A DNA stretch of 7,657 nucleotides, taken from positions 1 through 7,657 of the forward strand of contig VBMR01000157.1 in NCBI GenBank assembly GCA_005878325.1. Direction: 5' to 3'. Source of the DNA: Methanobacteriota archaeon (lineage in GTDB: Archaea > Thermoplasmatota > Thermoplasmata > RBG-16-68-12). This document shows, one piece after another, positions 1-5,828 of the stretch. Every line of letters starts with the position of its first letter. The stretch's first letter is position 1. The notes below the pieces were generated by a model. It saw nothing but the letters and a program-made list of their open reading frames with translations. It searched no databases and had not been told where the DNA came from. The position numbers and the translations under genes are program-made.

Positions 1-12
1 CGCGCGTGCCGC

Positions 13-41
13 TACAAAAATATTCCGTTTGCGTTAAATAG
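13..41 (+). promoter_or_regulatory. Candidate core promoter of the gar1-tfb unit
   Basis: This AT-rich island stands out against GC-rich surroundings and lies just upstream of the Gar1-like gene. Two TATA-like elements are visible: AAAAATATT at about 16-23 and TTAAATAG at 34-41. The second fits best: archaeal transcription normally begins about 25 nt downstream of the TATA centre, which would give a start near 62-65 and a short leader carrying the GAGAGGGG ribosome-binding sequence at 67-74. An 8-bp palindrome, GTACGTAC, follows at 41-48. The promoter call is an inference from position and composition. Confidence 0.5.
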
Positions 42-76
42 TACGTACGCGTTCCGACGGCCGGACGAGAGGGGCA

Positions 77-346
77 ATGAGGCGCCTCGGCGTGGTCGAG
101 AATATCGCCCACGACGGCACGGTCCTCATCCGCTCGGAATTCGCCCCTCCGCGAGGCGCCGACGTACGGGACAAGCGGAATCGGCCTCTAGGACGGGTGG
201 TCAAGGTGTTCGGACCGGTCCGGGAGCCCTTCGCCGCGGTCCGGTCGCTCGGACCCGCCTCCCTGTCCTTGATCGGAACCGACGTGTTTGTCGCTGAGGG
301 AAATCATGCCAACCAAGAAGATCGAAGAGGCCGAAGAAGTCACTAG
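77..346 (+). CDS. gar1: Gar1-like H/ACA ribonucleoprotein subunit
   Basis: Gar1 is a small beta-barrel protein of the archaeal H/ACA guide RNP. It binds the Cbf5 pseudouridine synthase and helps substrate loading and release during rRNA pseudouridylation. The 89-residue product shows the family pattern: an N-terminal LGVVENIAHDGTVLIRS strand pair (about 4-20), an APPRGADVRD segment (23-32) and the signature LGRVVKVFGPV (38-48), followed by the EPFAAV strand and a final DVFV strand near 69-72. The ATG at 77 is preceded by GAGAGGGG at 67-74, a good archaeal Shine-Dalgarno sequence. The coding region runs 41 nt into tfb in another frame, so the basic tail after about residue 75 (NQEDRRGRRSH) is encoded by DNA that also encodes the TFB N-terminus. 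A Gar1 gene directly before TFB is, from memory, a recurring archaeal order, which supports the call. The protein is short, so identification relies on the signature and context. Confidence 0.83.
   Translation: MRRLGVVENIAHDGTVLIRSEFAPPRGADVRDKRNRPLGRVVKVFGPVREPFAAVRSLGPASLSLIGTDVFVAEGNHANQEDRRGRRSH
295..300 (+). promoter_or_regulatory. Ribosome-binding site deciding the tfb start
   Basis: TGAGGG lies 5 nt before the ATG at 306, matching the usual archaeal spacing. A TTG at 288 could extend the frame by six codons, but it would place this site inside the gene and has no comparable site of its own. The ribosome-binding site lies inside the gar1 coding region, so tfb translation may be coupled to gar1 translation. 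Confidence 0.6.
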
Positions 347-1241
347 ATGCCCGGAGTGCAACTCCGGCCACCTTTCGTTCGACTATGAGCGCGGCGAGCT
401 CATCTGCGAGGAGTGCGGCCTCGTGCTGAACGACCAGATGATCGACCAGGGGCCGGAGTGGCGCGCCTTCGATGTCGAGCAGGGCGAGAAGCGCGCGCGG
501 ACCGGGGCGCCGATGACGTATACGATCCACGATAAAGGGCTCTCCACGACGATCGGGTGGAAGAACAAGGACTCCTACGGGAAGTCGATCCCGACTCGGA
601 ATCGGGCCCAGCTGTACCGCCTGCGAAAGTGGCAACGCCGGATCCGCGTGAGCAACGCGACGGAGCGGAACCTGGCCTTCGCGCTGAGCGAGCTGGACCG
701 GATGGCGAGCGGCATGGGCCTCCCCCGAAACGTCCGCGAAACGGCGGCAATGATTTACCGCAAGGCGGTGAACAAGAACCTGATCCGCGGGCGCTCCATC
801 GAAGGCGTGGTCGCGGCGTCCCTGTACGCGGCGTGTCGCCAGTGCAACGTGCCGCGGACCCTCGACGAGATCGCGAACTCCTCTCGGGTCGGGCGCAAGG
901 AGATCGGGCGCACGTATCGGTTCATGACCCGCGAGCTCAAGTTGAAGCTCATGCCGACGAAGCCGCAGGACTACGTGTCGCGGTTCTGTTCGGAACTCAA
1001 ATTGAGCGGCGAGGTCCAGTCCCGCGCCGTCGAGATCCTGAAGGACGCCCAGGACAAGGAACTCACCTCGGGGCGTGGGCCCACGGGGGTCGCCGCGGCC
1101 GCGATCTACATCGCCTCGATCCTGTCCAACGAGCGGCGCACCCAGCGCGAGGTGGCCGACGTCGCCGGCGTGACGGAAGTGACGATCCGGAACCGGTACA
1201 AGGAACTCACGGAGAAGCTCGGGATCAAGGTCGAGCTGTAA
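306..1241 (+). CDS. tfb: Transcription initiation factor B (TFB/TFIIB)
   Basis: TFB recruits RNA polymerase to the TBP-TATA complex, reads the BRE element and helps open the promoter. The 311-residue product has the full family architecture. The N-terminal zinc ribbon uses C15, C18, C34 and C37 (CPEC...CEEC). The B-reader/B-linker region follows at about 40-95, with IDQGPEWRAFD and KRARTGAPMTYTIHDKGLST. Two cyclin-like repeats then run from about 108 to 300, including LPRNVRETAAMIYRKAVNK, GRSIEGVVAASLYAACRQ and, in the second repeat, GPTGVAAAAIYIAS. A recognition helix ends the second repeat (QREVADVAGVTEVTIRNRYKEL). Length is typical, no key residue is missing, and it ends at TAA. The ATG at 306 is preferred over the TTG at 288 because of the GAGGG site 5 nt upstream. 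It shares a transcription unit with gar1 and converges on the membrane-protein gene 21 nt beyond its stop. Wording in the linker and cyclin repeats resembles Thermoplasmatota TFBs (my recollection, not a search). Confidence 0.97.
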   Translation: MPTKKIEEAEEVTRCPECNSGHLSFDYERGELICEECGLVLNDQMIDQGPEWRAFDVEQGEKRARTGAPMTYTIHDKGLSTTIGWKNKDSYGKSIPTRNRAQLYRLRKWQRRIRVSNATERNLAFALSELDRMASGMGLPRNVRETAAMIYRKAVNKNLIRGRSIEGVVAASLYAACRQCNVPRTLDEIANSSRVGRKEIGRTYRFMTRELKLKLMPTKPQDYVSRFCSELKLSGEVQSRAVEILKDAQDKELTSGRGPTGVAAAAIYIASILSNERRTQREVADVAGVTEVTIRNRYKELTEKLGIKVEL

Positions 1242-1262
1242 CCTTTTCCGGAGGACGCGGCC

Positions 1263-1928
1263 CTACTCCACGAACCGAAGGACGAAGGCCCCGAGAATCC
1301 ATCCGACGATTCCCGAGAGCGCATAGGTGACCGCGAACGCAGGGAACGCGTACGGGGCCACGACGACGAATGCGAGGGCGAAGGCGGTCGCGGATAGCCA
1401 GAACGGCCATAGATTCGCCGTCAAGTGCGGCCGAAGCCGGAACGCCGTCCGCAGGAACAGGAAGGACGCCCCAAAGGCCATCGCAAATTGCTCGCTGAGG
1501 CCCGCGATCACCGGAGGGTTCGCCCCGGCGAGCAGATGACCCAGGTTGAAGGTGCCCAGGCCCGCGAGGCCGAGGAAGGCCACGGCGAGGACGATGCGAA
1601 GGCTCGACCACGTCCGCTCGGCCTCAAACCGCTCACGGATCCCGCGGTACAGGAGCCCGGGAGACGACAGCCGCAGGATGACGGTCACCACCGCAACCGG
1701 CAGGAAGACGGCCCCGTTCGAGGAGGCGGACCCGATGACGACGGTCGCGGCCGCCCCCAGCCCGATCAGGCCTCCGACGGCGATGAGGATGGCGCGTCGG
1801 CCCGCCGCGATGTCGGAGAGATGGCGGAACAGGGGGACGAAGAGGAGGACTACGGAACCGAGGCCGAGGAGGGCGGCGAACGCGTAGGCGAAAGGGGCCT
1901 CGGCCGCGGCGGACATCGCCGGGGGCAA
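1263..1928 (-). CDS. Multi-pass membrane protein of unknown function
   Basis: I do not recognise a family. The 221-residue product is strongly hydrophobic, with six to seven likely transmembrane helices at roughly residues 12-34, 44-66, 70-88, 106-130, 142-160, 170-193 and 195-217. Charged residues concentrate in two short loops: RHLSDIAAGRR (35-45) and a longer RGIRERFEAERTW (about 94-106). There are no Cys or His clusters, no nucleotide-binding motif, and no long soluble domain. The chosen start is TTG at 1928, because GGGGAGG at 1940-1934 sits exactly 5 nt upstream; the in-frame ATG at 1916 lies 17 nt from that site. The gene ends with TAG, 21 nt from the converging tfb stop. It is downstream of and co-oriented with the PhzF-like gene, but 116 nt separate them and that gap contains an inverted repeat, so it probably has its own promoter. 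That it is a real gene is supported by the sustained hydrophobic pattern and the ribosome-binding site; its function is open. Confidence 0.8.
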   Translation of the reverse strand: MPPAMSAAAEAPFAYAFAALLGLGSVVLLFVPLFRHLSDIAAGRRAILIAVGGLIGLGAAATVVIGSASSNGAVFLPVAVVTVILRLSSPGLLYRGIRERFEAERTWSSLRIVLAVAFLGLAGLGTFNLGHLLAGANPPVIAGLSEQFAMAFGASFLFLRTAFRLRPHLTANLWPFWLSATAFALAFVVVAPYAFPAFAVTYALSGIVGWILGAFVLRFVE

Positions 1929-1933
1929 AGGGT

Positions 1934-1940
1934 CCTCCCC
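1934..1940 (-). promoter_or_regulatory. Ribosome-binding site for a TTG start
   Basis: On the minus strand this reads GGGGAGG, a strong match to the archaeal anti-Shine-Dalgarno sequence, and is followed after 5 nt by TTG at 1928-1926. The spacing favours TTG over the ATG twelve bases further downstream. Confidence 0.6.
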
Positions 1941-1991
1941 AAAAGCCCTTCCGAGTCCATTTCATCGGGTGAGACTGACGCGGACGCGACG

Positions 1992-2009
1992 TACCTCTGA
2001 GTAGAGGTA
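1992..2009. repeat. 7-bp perfect inverted repeat, possible operator or hairpin
   Basis: TACCTCT (1992-1998) and AGAGGTA (2003-2009) are exact reverse complements separated by GAGT. As RNA the stem could extend outward through one wobble pair (1991/2010) and two more pairs (1990/2011 and 1989/2012). It lies between the stop of the PhzF-like gene and the start of the membrane-protein gene, both read on the minus strand. On that strand a weak TATA-like AAAACATAC lies at about 2017-2009, so the repeat would fall between TATA and transcription start, where archaeal repressors often bind. Alternatively it is a terminator-like hairpin for the PhzF-like transcript, although no U-rich run follows it. 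The repeat is seen directly; its role is inference. Confidence 0.55.
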
Positions 2010-2044
2010 TGTTTTCGGAGGAGCGCCGCGAACGATCATCGGCC

Positions 2045-2956
2045 CTACGGGAGGCGCAGGCTCCCTCGAATCAGGGGGACGGTTTGGCCTCCCACACGGA
2101 TTCCCTTGGGCTTGCCGTCTTCCGTCTCCACGCTGACTTCGATGCGGCTCGCGTGGTGGATCTCCATGCCCTGTTCCACGATGAACGTCGGCGCGGGCAG
2201 CTTGCCCTTCGCCGCGAGGTAGGCCCCGCAGGCCCCCGCCGCGCTCCCGGTCGCGGGATCCTCAATCCCTCGCTCGGGGACAAAACCCCGCGCATGCACG
2301 GCGGCATCCGGGGCGATGGCTTCGAGGGAGAATGCGTAGCACACGAGATGTTCGCCGAACTTCGATAGGACCTTCCGCAACGCCCGTGCGTCGGGATCGA
2401 GCCGCTTCACAACATCGAGGGAACGGAGCGGTACCTGGAGGGACGGGATGCCGGTCGCGGCGACCTGAGGGACGAGGCCGTTTGGACCGATGTCCCTCAC
2501 CCGGACCCCGAGGGCCTTCGCGAGGGCCTCGACGCTTTTGACCTCCGCACCGAGGACGGGCTCGCCCTGGGTCATGATGACTTTCTTCACCTGACCTCCC
2601 TCGCAAATCAGTTCGAGGGGCAGGACTCCGATCTCGAGCTCCTGATAGATGATCGAGGACCCGTCGGGATGCGGGACGAGCCCTTCGAGGGCCGCGACGT
2701 ATGCCGTCCCGATCGAGGGATGACCCGCGAAGGGGATCTCCCCTTCCGGGGTGAAGATCCGGTTCCGGTAGTTGGCCGACGGGTTGCTCGGAGGGAAGAC
2801 GAACGTCGTCTCGGAGAGGTTCATCTCCCGAGCGATCCCGAGCATTTCCGCGGGGGAGAGGCCTGCGCCGCGATGGATCACCGCGAGCGGATTGCCGGTG
2901 AGCGGCGTGTCGGTGAACACGTCGACCCGCCAGAAATCGAAGAACCGTTCCGCCAT
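2045..2956 (-). CDS. PhzF-family isomerase-like protein
   Basis: The product has 303 residues, the usual length for the PhzF/diaminopimelate-epimerase-like fold, in which two pseudo-symmetric halves enclose the active site. PhzF itself isomerises trans-2,3-dihydro-3-hydroxyanthranilate in phenazine synthesis, but most relatives outside phenazine clusters have unknown substrates, so only the family is assigned. Hallmarks are an N-terminal VDVFT...GNPLAV (11-26), EMNLSETTFV (44-53) whose E49 aligns with the catalytic glutamate of PhzF, IPFAGHPSIGTAY (74-86) with H79, and EDPATGSAAGA (232-242) in the C-terminal half. The region around the PhzF catalytic acid is intact. The ATG at 2956 has AAAGGT about 6 nt upstream. 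The gene is divergent from the aminotransferase across a 95-nt promoter region. No other phenazine genes are visible, so phenazine production is not supported. Confidence 0.92.
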   Translation of the reverse strand: MAERFFDFWRVDVFTDTPLTGNPLAVIHRGAGLSPAEMLGIAREMNLSETTFVFPPSNPSANYRNRIFTPEGEIPFAGHPSIGTAYVAALEGLVPHPDGSSIIYQELEIGVLPLELICEGGQVKKVIMTQGEPVLGAEVKSVEALAKALGVRVRDIGPNGLVPQVAATGIPSLQVPLRSLDVVKRLDPDARALRKVLSKFGEHLVCYAFSLEAIAPDAAVHARGFVPERGIEDPATGSAAGACGAYLAAKGKLPAPTFIVEQGMEIHHASRIEVSVETEDGKPKGIRVGGQTVPLIRGSLRLP

Positions 2957-3051
2957 CGCCGGACCTTTCCTCGCACGGATGGCGGACCCCGTTCTTAATG
3001 ATGGCCCGACAGGTTTTTGCGGCCTCTCTCCTTGCGCAGGATGGGGAGTCC
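2957..3051. promoter_or_regulatory. Divergent promoter region between PhzF-like and aminotransferase genes
   Basis: This 95-nt stretch separates the two divergent start codons. Its most AT-rich segment is GTTCTTAATGATGG at 2991-3004, the only TATA-like island here. Read on the plus strand it would place the aminotransferase transcript start near 3020, about 30 nt before the ATG at 3052. Read on the minus strand (CATTAAGAAC) it would start the PhzF-like transcript about 15-25 nt before its ATG. One island may therefore serve both directions. This is inferred from spacing and composition. Confidence 0.45.
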
Positions 3052-4260
3052 ATGACGGAGACCGGGAGCGCGGCTCGCGACGACCTCGCGATCCGGGACC
3101 CGCGCGTCTCGGACCGCGTGCAGAAATTCCCGGAGTCCGTCATCCGCGAGATGACACGGATCGCGGCGCTCCACGATGCGATCAATCTCGCCCAAGGCTT
3201 CCCGGACTTCGATCCGCCCCGCGAGATGATCGAGGCGGCGAAACGCGCGCTCGACGCCGGGTACAATCAATATTCGATCACTTGGGGAGCCCGCGAACTG
3301 CGCGACGCGATCGCGCGGCGTGCCAAGGCCTTCAACGGAATCGACGCGGACCCGGAGGCGAACCTCGTCGTCACGTGCGGCGCAACGGAAGCGATGATGG
3401 CCGCGATGCTCTCCTTGATCAACCCGGGCGACGAGGCCGTGATCTTCGAGCCCTTCTACGAGAACTACGGCCCGGACGCGATCGTCAGCGGCGCGCGCCC
3501 GCAGTACGTGCGCATGGCGTGGCCCGACTGGTCCATCGACGAGGAAGTGCTGAAGGCCGCGTTCACGGACCGCACGAAGGCCGTGATCCTGAACACGCCG
3601 AACAATCCCACCGGGAAGGTCTTCGGGCGCGACGAGCTCCGCCTCCTCGCGGACCTCTGCGCCGATCACGATGTCGTCGCGGTGACGGACGAGATCTACG
3701 AGCACATCGTCTTCGATGGCGCGAAGCACGTGTCCCTCGCGACGATGGGCGACATGGCGGACCGGACGATCACGATCAACGGACTCTCGAAGACCTACAG
3801 TGCGACCGGATGGCGAGTGGGCTGGGCTATCGCGCCGACGACGCTTGCGAGCGCGATGCGCCGGACCCACGACTTCTTGACCGTCGGAGCGCCGCATCCC
3901 TTGCAGATGGCCGCCGCGGCTGCGCTCGAGCTGCCGGAGTCCTACTACCGCGAACTGGCGCGGACGTACCAGGCGAAGCGGGACGCCTTCGTGCACAGCC
4001 TCCAAGAGGCGGGACTCGATTGCCGGCTCCCCGGTGGCGCGTACTACGTGATGACGGACTTCGGCCGATTCCCCTTCGACGACGACTGGTCGTTCGCGAT
4101 GCACCTCATCGAGCGATGCGGCGTCGCGGTGGTCCCCGGCAGCTCCTTCTACGGCGACCCGAGGGACGGGCGGAAGTACGTCCGTTTCATGTTCTCGAAG
4201 AAGGACGCCACGCTCGCCGAGGCCGGCCACCGCCTTCGAGGTCTGCGGGACGGCCGATGA
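3052..4260 (+). CDS. PLP-dependent class I/II aminotransferase, kynurenine/methionine aminotransferase-like
   Basis: This is a fold-type I aminotransferase, which moves an amino group from an amino acid to a 2-oxo acid using pyridoxal phosphate in the cytoplasm. The 402-residue product has the complete active site: NLAQGFPDFDPP near the N-terminus, NNPTG with cofactor-contacting N185, TDEIYEH with D213 and Y216, the Schiff-base lysine K247 in LSKTYSATGWRVGW, and substrate-carboxylate arginine R378 in KYVRFMFS. The QGFPDF segment, YEHIVFDG and PGGAYYVMTDF resemble the kynurenine/glutamine/methionine aminotransferase branch more than aspartate aminotransferases; this is by recollection. The frame is open from ATG at 2998, but that codon lies within the TATA-like island, the extra 18 residues look unlike the family, and GGGGAG precedes the ATG at 3052, so 3052 is preferred. 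The stop TGA lies one base before the amidohydrolase ATG, implying co-transcription and translational coupling. Substrate is unproven. Confidence 0.93.
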   Translation: MTETGSAARDDLAIRDPRVSDRVQKFPESVIREMTRIAALHDAINLAQGFPDFDPPREMIEAAKRALDAGYNQYSITWGARELRDAIARRAKAFNGIDADPEANLVVTCGATEAMMAAMLSLINPGDEAVIFEPFYENYGPDAIVSGARPQYVRMAWPDWSIDEEVLKAAFTDRTKAVILNTPNNPTGKVFGRDELRLLADLCADHDVVAVTDEIYEHIVFDGAKHVSLATMGDMADRTITINGLSKTYSATGWRVGWAIAPTTLASAMRRTHDFLTVGAPHPLQMAAAAALELPESYYRELARTYQAKRDAFVHSLQEAGLDCRLPGGAYYVMTDFGRFPFDDDWSFAMHLIERCGVAVVPGSSFYGDPRDGRKYVRFMFSKKDATLAEAGHRLRGLRDGR

Positions 4261-4261
4261 G

Positions 4262-5809
4262 ATGCCCCGAGGGGCGGACCGCGTCCTCGTGGGAGGCCGG
4301 ATCTTCACCGCCTCCCGACGTCGGCCCTGGGCGAAGGCCCTCGCGGTCCGGGCGGATCGCATCGTCGAGGTCGGGACGGACACGCAAGTGGAGCGGTGGG
4401 TGGACCGAGGCACCCTCCGGTTTGACTTGCGGGGTCGCGTCGTGGTCCCGGGCTTCATCGATGCGCACGCGCACCTGGCGGACACCGCGGGCGAACTCGG
4501 ATGGACGCGCCTCGACGCAACGCGGTCCCTCGAAGGGGCCCTCGATCGGCTTCGGACCGCCGCGGGGCGGATGCCTTCCGGCGAATGGGTGATCGGAGTC
4601 GACTGGGACGAGGCGAAGTGGCCGGAGCGGAGGTACCCGACCCGGGAAGACTTGGACCGGGTTTCGACGCGCCATCCGGTCGTCGCGCGTCGGATCGATT
4701 GCCACATGGGATCCGCGAATTCCCAGGCCCTGGAACGCGCGCGAGACCTCGTCGGACTCCGCGGATTCGACGTGGACGGGACCGGCCGACCCACGGGCAT
4801 CCTCAAGGAGGAGGCGTTCGGCAAACTTCACGACCGGTTCGCGGCGCCGTCGGCGGTCATCGAACGGAATCTGCCCCGGGTGGCGCGGATGGCCCACCGC
4901 CTCGGGATCACGTCCATCCACGACGTCGTCAGTGTGGATTCGTGGCGGGCGTACCAACGCGCCCACCGCTCGGGTCGATTGCGACTGCGCGTCCGTGCGA
5001 TGCTCCCTGCCTCCACCGCGGCCTCCCTCTCCCAGGCCGGCGTGCTCCCTCGCCTCGGAGACGACTGGCTCCGCATCGGTGCGTTCAAGGTCTTCTCCGA
5101 CGGATCGCTCGGGGCATCGACCGCCGCCCTCTCCAAGCCCTATTCCCGATCGAAGGACGAGCGCGGGATGCTCATCCATCCGCCTTCGGAGCTTCGATCG
5201 ATCCTGGAAGGCGCACACCGGGCCGACCAGCAGACCGCCACGCACGCGATCGGGGACGCGGCGGTCCGCCTCGTGGTCGAAACGCTCGCGGAGGTCCAGG
5301 ACGAGGCCCCCGGAGATCGCCTGCGGCACCGGATCGAACATTACGAGCTCCCCGATGCCGACGTCTTGCGGCGGACGAAGGAAGCGGGACTCGTCGCCTC
5401 CTGCCAGCCGAACTTCATCGGCCAATGGAGCGGGCCCGGCGACGTCTACGAGACCCGACTGGGCGCCGATCGTGCGGCGGAGAACAATCCCTATCGAAGA
5501 ATCGTACGGATGGGAATCCCTCTGTGCTTCGGATCCGACGGGATGCCGTACGGACCCTTGTATGGCCTCCACTGGGCCGTGAACGGATTCTTCCCGGACC
5601 AGCGCCTCACTCCCGAGCAGGCGGTCCGCGCCTACACCGCGGGAGGAGCGTACGCCGCATTCGATGAGGGCTCGGTCGGCACCCTCGAATCGGGGGCCCT
5701 CGCGGACTTCGTCGTCCTCGACGGCGATCCTTTCCGGGAACCGAAATCCATCGCCCGATGCCGCGTGCGGGAGACCTGGATCGGCGGGAACCGGGTCTTT
5801 GCGCGGTGA
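4262..5809 (+). CDS. YtcJ-type metal-dependent amidohydrolase (Amidohydro_3)
   Basis: A 515-residue member of the amidohydrolase superfamily group that includes YtcJ and the N-substituted formamide deformylase NfdA; these hydrolyse C-N bonds in amides or related compounds. The metal-site elements are present in order: PGFIDAHAH with H69 and H71, GAFKVFSDGSLG with K276 and D280, THAIGD with H328, RIEH with H360, and GSDGMP with D426. The composite beta-sandwich is represented by an N-terminal VLVGGRIFTA strand region and a C-terminal LADFVVLDGDP segment (480-490). Length is close to the usual 500-550 residues. There is no signal peptide or membrane segment, so it is likely cytoplasmic. ATG at 4262 begins one base after the aminotransferase stop, with no strong separate ribosome-binding site, fitting translational coupling. 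The pairing suggests an amide is cleaved and the released amine or amino acid transaminated, but this is inference. It converges on the DUF1028 gene with 19 nt between stops. Confidence 0.94.
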   Translation: MPRGADRVLVGGRIFTASRRRPWAKALAVRADRIVEVGTDTQVERWVDRGTLRFDLRGRVVVPGFIDAHAHLADTAGELGWTRLDATRSLEGALDRLRTAAGRMPSGEWVIGVDWDEAKWPERRYPTREDLDRVSTRHPVVARRIDCHMGSANSQALERARDLVGLRGFDVDGTGRPTGILKEEAFGKLHDRFAAPSAVIERNLPRVARMAHRLGITSIHDVVSVDSWRAYQRAHRSGRLRLRVRAMLPASTAASLSQAGVLPRLGDDWLRIGAFKVFSDGSLGASTAALSKPYSRSKDERGMLIHPPSELRSILEGAHRADQQTATHAIGDAAVRLVVETLAEVQDEAPGDRLRHRIEHYELPDADVLRRTKEAGLVASCQPNFIGQWSGPGDVYETRLGADRAAENNPYRRIVRMGIPLCFGSDGMPYGPLYGLHWAVNGFFPDQRLTPEQAVRAYTAGGAYAAFDEGSVGTLESGALADFVVLDGDPFREPKSIARCRVRETWIGGNRVFAR

Positions 5810-5828
5810 AGGAAACGAGACGAATCCA

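Noticed and set aside
557..1330. A 257-codon plus-strand frame within tfb
   Set aside because: It is a frame-shifted reading of the TFB gene, dominated by Arg, Gly, Pro and Asp, and it runs past the tfb stop into the convergent gene.
2009..2368. A plus-strand small open frame starting inside the inverted repeat
   Set aside because: Most of it is antisense to the PhzF-like gene, including its conserved EDPATGSA region, and the peptide shows no coherent features.
2045..2956. A phenazine biosynthesis locus suggested by the PhzF-family gene
   Set aside because: No phzA/B, phzD, phzE or phzG-like gene is present; PhzF relatives are widespread outside phenazine producers.
2998..3051. The upstream ATG-ATG start for the aminotransferase
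   Set aside because: It overlaps the only TATA-like island in the divergent region, has no ribosome-binding site, and the extra 18 residues do not look like the family N-terminus.
2772..4592. A 606-codon plus-strand open frame crossing the PhzF-like, aminotransferase and amidohydrolase genes
   Set aside because: It spans three well-supported genes and their promoter in a different frame, with arginine-rich sequence and no domain; this reflects high GC and few stop codons.
2995..4824. A 609-codon open frame on the minus strand opposite the aminotransferase and amidohydrolase genes
   Set aside because: It is antisense to two complete enzymes with all motifs intact; its product is rich in Arg, Ser, Pro and Val repeats typical of GC-rich shadow frames, with no recognisable domain.
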